Assembly: GCA_017881265.1 (NCBI GenBank)
Contig: JADGRA010000050.1
Location: forward strand, 1-64,000
DNA length: 64,000 nt
Origin: Myxococcaceae bacterium
GTDB taxonomy: Bacteria; Myxococcota; Myxococcia; Myxococcales; Myxococcaceae
Direction of reading: 5' to 3'
The notes under the pieces are model-generated. The model did not search any database. It was given only the letters and a program-made list of their open reading frames with translations, and was not told the origin of the DNA. The translations under genes were made by a program, and so were the position numbers. This document shows, piece by piece, positions 44,639 through 52,057 of the stretch. The stretch's first letter is position 1, and each line of letters begins with the position of its first letter.

Positions 44639-45865
44639 CTAGATGCCCCGCAGGACGGTGGCCTTGCCCACCCGCCCCAGGGCCAGCACCATGGCCGCAG
44701 TGCGGAGCAGCACCTGCCGGCTGCGGGAGACCTGCGCCACCCTCTCGTAGGCGTCCTTCATCGCTCGCTCCAGCTCCGCGTTCACCCGCTCCTCATCCCA
44801 GGCGAGGTGCTGCAGGTTTTGCACCCACTCGAAGTAGCTCACCGTCACGCCTCCGGCGGAAGCGAGGATGTCCGGTACCACCACCACCCCGCGCTTCTCC
44901 AGCAGCGCATCCGCGTCGGCCTCGGTCGGGCCATTAGCCGCCTCCAGCACCACCCGGGCACGGACCTCGGCGGCAACCTCGCGGGTGAGGACGCCTCCCA
45001 GGGAAGCCGGCACCAGGACGTCGCAGTCTGAGGTGAGGACGTCGACGGGCGTACACGCGTCCCCCCCGGGAAATCCGCGGACCGCGCCGAAGCGGCGGAC
45101 ATGTTCAAACAGGGACGGGAGGTCCAGCCCCGACGCGTCCCGGACGCCCCCCGAGACGTCGCACACGGCGACCACCCGGGCGCCTCCCTCCGCCAGCGCC
45201 CGTGCGGCGTGCGAACCGACGTTTCCAAAGCCGTGGACCGCCACCCGGGCTCCCTGCAGTGGCAGCCCCAAATCGCGCAGCACCTCGCGCGCGACGTACA
45301 GCAGGCCTCGCCCGGTGGCCGCCTCGCGCCCGCGCGAACCGGCGAGCTCCAGCGGCTTGCCCGTCACCACCGCCGGCGCGTGGCCATGGTGCTTGCCGTA
45401 CTGGTCCATCACCCAGGCCATTACCTGGGGGTTGGTGCTGACGTCTGGCCCCAGGACGTCACGGGTGGGGCCAAGAACGTCCGCCAGCTGGTCGACGTAC
45501 TTGCGCGTCAGACGCTCGACTTCCCGAGCGGTCAGCTGCGCTGGGTCCACGCGCACGCCGCCCTTGCTGCCTCCAAAGGGCAGGTTCATGACCGCCGTCT
45601 TCCACGTCATCAGCGAAGCCAGCGAGACCATTTCCTCGCCGTCCACGTCGGCGTGGTAGCGCAGCCCGCCCTTCATCGGCCCGCGACTGTTGTCGTGCTG
45701 CACGCGCCAGCCGGTGAAGGTGCGGACCTCGCCCGCGTCCATCTCGATGCTCAGCTGGACCTTGATTTCGCGCAGTGGCGAGGACAGCAGGGTCTCGATG
45801 CGGTCACCGATGTCCATCAGTCGGGCCGCGGTGCGGAAATAGTGGGTGGTGGCGGCGAGGGACAT
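44639..45865 (-). CDS. Glutamate dehydrogenase (Glu/Leu/Phe/Val family)
   Basis: It interconverts glutamate and 2-oxoglutarate plus ammonia. The 408-residue protein has the substrate Lys segments RGPMKGGLRYHADV (Lys65), MTWKTAVMNLP (Lys89) and catalytic PFGGSKGGVRVDP (Lys101), then the Rossmann part VAVHGFGNVGSHAARALAEG and LEAANGPTEADADAL. Length and sequence fit the 410-residue hexameric class. Coenzyme preference is not obvious. It begins four bases after the helicase stop (convergent order on the minus strand), so it may be transcribed with it. Confidence 0.94.
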   Translation of the reverse strand: MSLAATTHYFRTAARLMDIGDRIETLLSSPLREIKVQLSIEMDAGEVRTFTGWRVQHDNSRGPMKGGLRYHADVDGEEMVSLASLMTWKTAVMNLPFGGSKGGVRVDPAQLTAREVERLTRKYVDQLADVLGPTRDVLGPDVSTNPQVMAWVMDQYGKHHGHAPAVVTGKPLELAGSRGREAATGRGLLYVAREVLRDLGLPLQGARVAVHGFGNVGSHAARALAEGGARVVAVCDVSGGVRDASGLDLPSLFEHVRRFGAVRGFPGGDACTPVDVLTSDCDVLVPASLGGVLTREVAAEVRARVVLEAANGPTEADADALLEKRGVVVVPDILASAGGVTVSYFEWVQNLQHLAWDEERVNAELERAMKDAYERVAQVSRSRQVLLRTAAMVLALGRVGKATVLRGI

Positions 45866-45868
45866 CGA

Positions 45869-47695
45869 CTAGCGGCGGCGTGCCCGCTCGATTTTCAGCG
45901 ACTTGCCCTGGTGGGACTGCCCATCCAGTTTCTCGAAGGCGGGTGCGTCGGCCTCCGCCACAAAGGCGTAGCTGTACAACGGACGCAGCTCCAGGCGAGC
46001 CAGCTTCCCCGTCGGGGCGCCCAGCGCCTCGAGCGCGGCGCGCAACCCGGCCTCGTCCAGCCCCTCGGCACTGCCAAGGTTAAGCCAGAGCCGGACCTGC
46101 CCGGCGACGTCCGCGCGCGGCCGGCGCGAACCCTCCCCGGACGGACTCCCCTCCGGGGGGCGGTCACGCCGGGGCGGGCGCTCCCGGCGGGCGCCGGGCG
46201 GCTTCGGCCCTCGGTCGGAACGCTCGCTGCGTTCGGTCCGCTCGCGCTTGGGTTCCCGCGGGGGCAGCCCTGCGGCACGCTCCTCGGCCAACACGGCTTG
46301 CGCTTTGTCGATGCGCAGCTGGTGGAAGAAGGACTTCAAGAGGAAGCCAATCAAGTCGTCCGCGTCGGGCCGGCCCTTGAGCGCGCCGGCCAGGGCCAGG
46401 TAGCCCTCGTACACGCTCGAGGAGGCCGCCTCCTTGATGTCGCGCACATGCCGCTCGGTCCACAGCTTGAGGGCCTCCTCGGGGCTGGGCATCTGGCGCT
46501 TCTCGAAGGCAATGGCGTACTTCTTCTCCAGCACCGACAGCGTGCCCAGCTCGCGGCCGGAGATGAGATTGAGGGCAACGCCCTTCTTCCCGATGCGGCC
46601 GGTGCGGCCCACGCGGTGCAGGTACACCGCGGGGTCCTCGGGGAGCGAGTAGTTGATGACGTACTGCAAGTCCGAGATGTCGATGCCCCGTGCGGCGATG
46701 TCGGTAGCGACCATGAAGGCGACTTCACCGCGCTTCACCTTGGCCATCACCCGCTCGCGCTCCGACTGGGGAAGGTCCCCGTTGAGCAGTTCGGCATCGA
46801 AGCCAGTCCGGTTCAGCACCGCCGTGACCAGCGCCGTGTCGTCCCGGGTGTTGCAGAAGATGATGGCGTTGTCCGGCTCCTCCATCTCCAGCACGTAGAT
46901 GAGGTTGCGCGGCTTGGGGTACGCGTCGGTGACGTCGTAGCGGATGTGGTGGATGTGGTCGACGGTCAGCACGTCTCCGGAGAGCAGCAGTGCTTCCGGG
47001 GAGGTGGTGTACTTGGCGATGAGCCGCTGAATGTCGGGCGGGACGGTGGCGCTGAAGAGGAGCACCTGCCTGCCGGCCGGCAGGCAGTCGAGGATGCGGG
47101 TGACTTCCTCGAAGAAGCCCTGGTTCAGCATCTCGTCCGCCTCATCCAGCACGACGTGGCGGCAACCCTCGAGTTTCAAGTTCTTTCGTCGGATGTGGTC
47201 ATAGACGCGTCCCGGCGTCCCCACGACGATGTGGACGCCGGACTCGAGCGCATCCTCCTGGGCCTTCATCGAAGCGCCACCGTAGATGGCCGCCACCTTG
47301 ACGCCCTTGTACTTGCCGAGGTCGCCCACCTCGGCCGCCACCTGGAGGGCCAGCTCACGGGTGGGGCAGAGCACCAGGGCCCGGACTTCCCGGTCCGCCG
47401 CATCGATGCGCTCGAGCAGCGGTAGGCCGAAGGCCGCCGTCTTTCCCGTGCCTGTCTTGCTTCGGACAATGAGGTCGCGGCCGGCCAGTGCCGGCGCGAA
47501 GGCCTTGGCTTGGACGGGCGTCGGCCGTGCGTAACCGCGCTCGGCCAGGGCGCGGCGAATCTCGGGAGCAATGGGAAGGTCGTCGAAGCCGATGTCAGCG
47601 ACGTAGTCCTGGGGACCGTCGGTCGGCGAACCATCCTCGGCGCCCCCGCCGCCCGAAGGTGGCGTGGGCGAGGACGCAGGAAAAGTGTCTGTCAT
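45869..47695 (-). CDS. DEAD-box RNA helicase (DeaD/CsdA-like)
   Basis: An ATP-dependent RNA helicase of 608 residues. Motifs are in order: Q motif ARPTPVQAKAF, SKTGTGKT (79-86), PTRELALQV, TPGRVYDHI, LDEADEML (183-190), LLFSATV, ATDIAARGIDI and HRVGRTGRIG. An Arg-rich, low-complexity linker (about 480-530) leads to a C-terminal DbpA-type RNA-binding domain (about 535-605). This is the DeaD/CsdA plan, linked to ribosome assembly, RNA decay and cold adaptation. There is no clear ribosome site for the ATG at 47695. It is divergent from the sigma factor gene. Confidence 0.94.
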   Translation of the reverse strand: MTDTFPASSPTPPSGGGGAEDGSPTDGPQDYVADIGFDDLPIAPEIRRALAERGYARPTPVQAKAFAPALAGRDLIVRSKTGTGKTAAFGLPLLERIDAADREVRALVLCPTRELALQVAAEVGDLGKYKGVKVAAIYGGASMKAQEDALESGVHIVVGTPGRVYDHIRRKNLKLEGCRHVVLDEADEMLNQGFFEEVTRILDCLPAGRQVLLFSATVPPDIQRLIAKYTTSPEALLLSGDVLTVDHIHHIRYDVTDAYPKPRNLIYVLEMEEPDNAIIFCNTRDDTALVTAVLNRTGFDAELLNGDLPQSERERVMAKVKRGEVAFMVATDIAARGIDISDLQYVINYSLPEDPAVYLHRVGRTGRIGKKGVALNLISGRELGTLSVLEKKYAIAFEKRQMPSPEEALKLWTERHVRDIKEAASSSVYEGYLALAGALKGRPDADDLIGFLLKSFFHQLRIDKAQAVLAEERAAGLPPREPKRERTERSERSDRGPKPPGARRERPPRRDRPPEGSPSGEGSRRPRADVAGQVRLWLNLGSAEGLDEAGLRAALEALGAPTGKLARLELRPLYSYAFVAEADAPAFEKLDGQSHQGKSLKIERARRR

Positions 47696-47754
47696 CTGTG
47701 GAAAGGGGGCTTAATCCCTGGGGGCGTCTCTGGCAATGTCCCGCGCCTGCAACG

Positions 47755-48897
47755 ATGGCCAAGTCGCGCAAGACCAAAGCCCCCTCCAAAGTGAAGCGCC
47801 GGCCGGTGAAGGCCCGGGCCACGCCTCGGCGTCCCGTTACCAAGCGTGCGGTGGCCAAGCCCCAGCCGGTTGACCCGGGGAAGGCGCCGGTCGTGGCGCC
47901 GGAGCCGGCCGCCAGCCCCGCAGCGGCCGAAACCCCGGAGGTCCACGCCCGGGTGCTGGAGATTGAGGCGCCCGCGGACGAGGAGGTGCTCGACGACGTC
48001 GAGGCGAGTCCCCCGGTGGAGACGCCACGCGGCCTGGAGCGGGCGGACCCGCTGCGGGCCTACATGGCCGAGGTGCAGCGCCACCCGCTCTTAACCCGCG
48101 AGGGGGAGACGGCGCTGGCGCGCCGTTACCGCAGCACGGGAGACCTGGTGGCTGCCGCCCAGCTCGTCTCCGCCAACCTGCGCCTGGTGGTGAAGCTGGC
48201 CCACGAGTACCAGCGCAACCCCATCGCCCTGCTCGACCTCATCCAGGAAGGCAACATCGGCCTGATGCAGGCGGTGAAGAAGTTCGACCCGGAGCGTGGC
48301 GTCAAGCTGTCCACCTACGCCGCCTGGTGGATTCGCGCCTACCTCCTCCGCTACATCATGGACAACTGGAAGATGGTGAAGCTGGGCACCACCGAGGCCC
48401 AGCGCAAACTCTTCTTCAAGCTGCGCCAGGAGCAGCAGCGCCTCACCTCGCAAGGGGTGGAGCCGAGCCCGAAGCTTCTGGCGGAGCGGCTCCACGTCAC
48501 CGAGAAGGACGTGGAGGAGATGGACCAGCGTCTGGGCCAGGACGAGGTCTCGCTCGACGCCCCGGTCGGCGAGGACGGGAAGACCACCCGCGTTGAGCGT
48601 CTCATGCCGGCGAGCTCTGTGCAGGGCGCCGACGAGCAGCTGGCCAGCGAGCAGCTGAAGCGCCTCTTCCAGGACAAGCTTGGCGACTTCGCCAAGGACC
48701 TGGACGGCAAGGAGAGGTACATCTTTGAGAAGCGGCTCATCGCCGACGACGCGATGACGCTTCAGGACATCGGCACGCATTTCGGCGTGTCCCGCGAGCG
48801 TGCCCGGCAAATCGAAGCGCAGCTCATCGGGCGCATCCGCGATTACCTGCGGCGAGAGATTCCCGACTTCGACGTGGTGGCCAAGCCAGACCGCTGA
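47755..48897 (+). CDS. RpoH-type (sigma-32 family) RNA polymerase sigma factor
   Basis: A 380-residue sigma factor. After a basic, Pro/Ala/Lys-rich tail of about 85 residues the sigma-70 regions follow: region 1.2 DPLRAYMAEVQRHPLLTREG, region 2 SANLRLVVKLAHEYQRN and STYAAWWIRAYLLRYIMDNW, and the RpoH-specific MVKLGTTEAQRKLFFKLR, then region 4 MTLQDIGTHFGVSRERARQI. This is the heat-shock sigma group, which in myxobacteria has several members (SigB/SigC-like). The long basic tail is unusual. The 59-base gap to the divergent helicase must hold both promoters. Confidence 0.92.
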   Translation: MAKSRKTKAPSKVKRRPVKARATPRRPVTKRAVAKPQPVDPGKAPVVAPEPAASPAAAETPEVHARVLEIEAPADEEVLDDVEASPPVETPRGLERADPLRAYMAEVQRHPLLTREGETALARRYRSTGDLVAAAQLVSANLRLVVKLAHEYQRNPIALLDLIQEGNIGLMQAVKKFDPERGVKLSTYAAWWIRAYLLRYIMDNWKMVKLGTTEAQRKLFFKLRQEQQRLTSQGVEPSPKLLAERLHVTEKDVEEMDQRLGQDEVSLDAPVGEDGKTTRVERLMPASSVQGADEQLASEQLKRLFQDKLGDFAKDLDGKERYIFEKRLIADDAMTLQDIGTHFGVSRERARQIEAQLIGRIRDYLRREIPDFDVVAKPDR

Positions 48898-48927
48898 GGG
48901 CGGGCCCTCCGGTGAAGCCCGTCGGGA

Positions 48928-50301
48928 CTACCGAATCCGCAGGTTGTCGAAATGCACCGGCGACTCCCAGCCGGAAAAGGCGAAATAGGCGTGGGACGGG
49001 CCACGCAGGGGCGACGGGTCGTTGAGCGTCAGAAACGGAATTCCGTCGATGCTCCAGGAGATGTTGCCGCCTTTGCGTTGGATGAGCCAGTGGTAGCGGC
49101 GGCCCGGTTCCACACGCGGGGCCGCGCGCTCGGCCACATTGGGCCCGTGCTCCTCCTGCCGGGCCAGCACGCTCTTGGTGTTCTTCCAGCCTCCGAAGAC
49201 GAAGACGTAGCCGGTCGCGTCGTATGCGGCCTCCGGGGCGCCGGCATGCGCGCTCCGCCCGTCGCCCCAGGCTTCCACCTTGATGTCGCCCTCCGGGCTC
49301 TCGGTCCAGGCGTCGAATTCGATGGTCGTGTCCTCGGGGATGGGACGGCGCAGCCACACCGGGTGGTTGTGCGCGTGCTCGACGGTGAGCACGCCGTTGT
49401 CCAGGCGCACCGCGGTCGGGTCGGTGGCGAGCCAGTCCCGGCCGAGGGCGCTTCGCTCGAAATCGTCGCTCGAAGGGCCGGGTCCGAGCTCAGGCACCAT
49501 CGCTTCTGCGGCAAAGGGTGCAGCGTCCAGCGGGGTGACGCGGAAGTTGTCGTAGTAGACGTCGCCCTCCACGCTGGAGAGCCCCACCCGGTCATGCCAC
49601 GGGCCGCGCAGTGGCAGGGGGTCACGAAACTCGAGGAGGCGCTGGCCATCCACCCACCAGCGCAGCGTGTCGCCGCGGCGCTCGACCCGCATCCGGTAGA
49701 CACGGCCAGGCTCAATGCTGACGGGGGGCCCTTCCACCCGCACGCCCGAGTTGGGTCCGTACCCCACCGCCGCCAGCGAGCTCACGCCGGCCAGACGGGC
49801 CTTCTCCTGCCAGCGCTGCAGGGTGGGAGCGTTCTCGTCCAGGCGCACCAGCGTGGCCGGAAGACGTCCCGTGACTCCCACCGCGTTCCAAGGCGCGTAC
49901 ACCAATTCGTACCCGGAAAGGTGGTCGTAGCCATTGCCGAAGAGCTCCACCCGGATTTCGCCATCCTGGCTCGGCGCATGGGCGTCGAATTCGACGGACA
50001 CGTTGTCGGGAAGGGTGGCCTTCAGCCAGAGGGGGTTGTTCTTCGTCCCCGGGGACAGCAACTCCCCATTCACCACGCGCGGGAAGCCTCCGAGGCTGTG
50101 GTAGTGCGATGCGACCGTGCGCGGGTCACTGAAGTCGTCGGCGAAGGGCAGCGGAACGCCGGCCTCGGGGAGGGGGCGGAACGGGCGGATGAGCAGCGGG
50201 ATGTTCACCGCCACGACGACGGCGAGCAGAATCAGCCAGCCCCGTCGGCCGAGACGCTCGCCCGAGCCTGCCGGAGTGCTCGAGGTTGCCTTGGCGGTCA
50301 T
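48928..50301 (-). CDS. Membrane-anchored protein with two tandem LamG-like (concanavalin-fold) domains
   Basis: A 457-residue protein with an N-terminal membrane anchor at about residues 20-40 (GWLILLAVVVAVNIPLLI). Two homologous halves follow: each has a DDF start, a segment like VEFDAHAPSQDGEIRVELFG or IEFDAWTESPEGDIKVEAWG, then RMRVERRGDTLRWWVDG or WLIQRKGGNISWSIDG, and a closing DPLPLRGPWH or DPSPLRGPSH. So it is an internal duplication of a jelly-roll carbohydrate-binding-like domain. Start ATG 50301 overlaps the upstream gene stop by 4 bases. Likely periplasmic; ligand unknown. Confidence 0.75.
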   Translation of the reverse strand: MTAKATSSTPAGSGERLGRRGWLILLAVVVAVNIPLLIRPFRPLPEAGVPLPFADDFSDPRTVASHYHSLGGFPRVVNGELLSPGTKNNPLWLKATLPDNVSVEFDAHAPSQDGEIRVELFGNGYDHLSGYELVYAPWNAVGVTGRLPATLVRLDENAPTLQRWQEKARLAGVSSLAAVGYGPNSGVRVEGPPVSIEPGRVYRMRVERRGDTLRWWVDGQRLLEFRDPLPLRGPWHDRVGLSSVEGDVYYDNFRVTPLDAAPFAAEAMVPELGPGPSSDDFERSALGRDWLATDPTAVRLDNGVLTVEHAHNHPVWLRRPIPEDTTIEFDAWTESPEGDIKVEAWGDGRSAHAGAPEAAYDATGYVFVFGGWKNTKSVLARQEEHGPNVAERAAPRVEPGRRYHWLIQRKGGNISWSIDGIPFLTLNDPSPLRGPSHAYFAFSGWESPVHFDNLRIR

Positions 50302-50984
50302 CCGTCGGCCCTCTTCCAGGCCCCGGGTGGGGCCGTGCTGTTGCCGGTCCGCGGCCCGGTCGGGGTCTTCATCGAGGCGGCGAGTTGTACCACTGCTCCG
50401 CCAAAGGCCACCCCGCCGGCGACGGCGAAAAACCACCAGGGATGCGTCCGGGCCAGCTCCGTCACCCCCGGCACACCCTGCAGGAGCCGGAGCAGACCGA
50501 GCATCAGCAGGGCGGCCCCGGTGGCCGCCGCCACCAGCACGCGCAAGGGGCGGTGAAGCACGCCCGCCACCGCACTCGCCAACAGTGCCGCCGGGATGAA
50601 GCCGAGCAGAAACCCGGTGTTTCCCACCAGTCCTCCGAAGGCCAGGCCAACGGGGGCACCGAAGGCGATGGCCACCACCACCGAGGGGGCCAGCGCGCCG
50701 AGGCCGAAGAGCACCAAGGCCGAGCCCACCGCGACGGCTGTCTCGCTTCCCGATAGCCCGAGTGGCCCCGCCAGGGCCTCTCCCCACAGCAGGCCGAGCA
50801 GGGCTCCCACCGGCGCTGCGATGACGCGAAAGGCCTTCCCGCCGCCGGCCACCAACAGGAATCCACCGACGAGGGCTGCCCCCAGGGCCACCACCCAAGG
50901 CAGCCGGGTGGACAGCGAGAGCCAGGCGGCAGGGTCCGAAGTGCGGAACACGCTGAGGGCGCTGGTGAGCAGGCCGGAATTCAC
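50298..50984 (-). CDS. Multi-pass membrane protein, DUF4203-like
   Basis: A 228-residue protein with about eight Gly/Ala/Leu-rich membrane helices and almost no polar sequence. Glycine-rich helices such as VGALLGLLWGEALAGPLGLS and FGAPVGLAFGGLVGN resemble DUF4203/TMEM198-type proteins, but this is a weak impression. The start is GTG 50984, overlapping the small upstream gene by 4 bases; the stop overlaps the LamG-like gene. It is the middle gene of the three-gene arm. Confidence 0.65.
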   Translation of the reverse strand: MNSGLLTSALSVFRTSDPAAWLSLSTRLPWVVALGAALVGGFLLVAGGGKAFRVIAAPVGALLGLLWGEALAGPLGLSGSETAVAVGSALVLFGLGALAPSVVVAIAFGAPVGLAFGGLVGNTGFLLGFIPAALLASAVAGVLHRPLRVLVAAATGAALLMLGLLRLLQGVPGVTELARTHPWWFFAVAGGVAFGGAVVQLAASMKTPTGPRTGNSTAPPGAWKRADG

Positions 50985-51244
50985 GGGTGTGCGCTGCGGA
51001 CGACAGCGAGCAGGACGAGGGCAAGCACCAGCAGAAGGGCGAAGGCGCCGTACCAAAGGACGGGCCACGCCACGTCGGTCCGCTTCAGGACGTCGCGGGC
51101 CTCCGCCGCAGCGCCGGGCGAGGGAGGGGCCAGCAGCACCGCCTCCGCCAGACGGCGCGCCGCGACCACGTCTCCAGCGTCAATCGCGCGCCACGCCGCC
51201 TGCAGGGGCTCGCTCCGCTGCTCGCTTCTATCGGTCTTGGCCAT
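50981..51244 (-). CDS. Small single-pass membrane protein
   Basis: An 87-residue protein starting at ATG 51244 (MAKTDRSEQ). A polar helical N-terminal part (LQAAWRAIDAGDVVAARRLA) looks like a single TPR-type hairpin and is followed by one C-terminal membrane helix (VLWYGAFALLLVLALVLLAV). The membrane is thus near the C-terminus. It is the first gene of the minus-strand arm and divergent from the DUF4159 gene by 63 bases. Function unknown. Confidence 0.65.
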   Translation of the reverse strand: MAKTDRSEQRSEPLQAAWRAIDAGDVVAARRLAEAVLLAPPSPGAAAEARDVLKRTDVAWPVLWYGAFALLLVLALVLLAVVRSAHP

Positions 51245-51307
51245 CTTGCGCCCGGCTCTATAGCGCAGGAATGGGCGTGGCCGTCGATGGTATCTCTCCT
51301 GCACCCC

Positions 51308-52057
51308 ATGCCCGGTCCTCCCCTCCCACGGCGAGCCCTGCTAGCCGCCCTCTCAGGTCTGTTTCTGCCGAGGCGGGCGTCCGCGTTCGGCGACGGTTCA
51401 CGTTTCGTCCCGGCGGTGGCCCAGCACGGGGGGCACTGGAACGCGCGCCTGTCCGGCTTGCGCCGCATCGCCTGGGAGCTCCAGCGCCGGACCTCCGTCG
51501 AGGTGGTGGCCGAGGCGCGCCCCTTGGCCCTCAACACCCGGCTGTTCGACTTCCCTTTCATCTACTTCGGAGGCGAGGGCGACTTTCCGCCACTGGCCCC
51601 GGCGGAATTGGAGACCCTCCGCCGCTACCTCACTTACGGCGGCTTCGTGCTGGCCGACGCCAACGACGGCTCCTCCGGGAGCGGCTTCGACGCCGCCTTC
51701 CGAAGGGAAATGGCGCGGCTTCTGCCCGCCTCCCCACTGCAGCCGCTGCCGTCCACGCACGTCGTCTTCAAGTCCTTCTATTTGCTCGACTCAGCGCCGG
51801 GCAGGCTCTTCACCCACCCGCAGCTGCAGGCGGCGCTGATTGGTGGCCGGGCGGCGGTCCTCTACTCCCAGAACGACCTGGCTGGGGCGTGGGCGCGGGA
51901 TGAGGGTGGGGACTATGCCTTCGAGGTCGTCCCGGGAGGCGAGGCCCAGCGCGAGCTCGCGGTCCGCGCCGGTATCAACATCTGCATGTATGCGCTGTGC
52001 CTGGACTACAAGGATGACGCGGTCCACCTGCCGTTGATTCTCAAGAAGCGCAGATGA
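51308..52057 (+). CDS. DUF4159 domain protein with a Tat-like signal sequence
   Basis: A 249-residue secreted protein. The N-terminus PRRALLAALSGLFLPRRASA looks like a twin-arginine-type or arginine-rich signal peptide. The rest matches DUF4159, with FIYFGGEGDFPPLAPAELET, RRYLTYGGFVLADANDGSS and a C-terminal INICMYALCLDYKDDAVH. In other bacteria DUF4159 genes lie with MoxR ATPase, DUF58 and VWA genes. I take ATG 51308; ATG 51287 is in frame. The stop overlaps the next ATG by 4 bases. Confidence 0.82.
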   Translation: MPGPPLPRRALLAALSGLFLPRRASAFGDGSRFVPAVAQHGGHWNARLSGLRRIAWELQRRTSVEVVAEARPLALNTRLFDFPFIYFGGEGDFPPLAPAELETLRRYLTYGGFVLADANDGSSGSGFDAAFRREMARLLPASPLQPLPSTHVVFKSFYLLDSAPGRLFTHPQLQAALIGGRAAVLYSQNDLAGAWARDEGGDYAFEVVPGGEAQRELAVRAGINICMYALCLDYKDDAVHLPLILKKRR

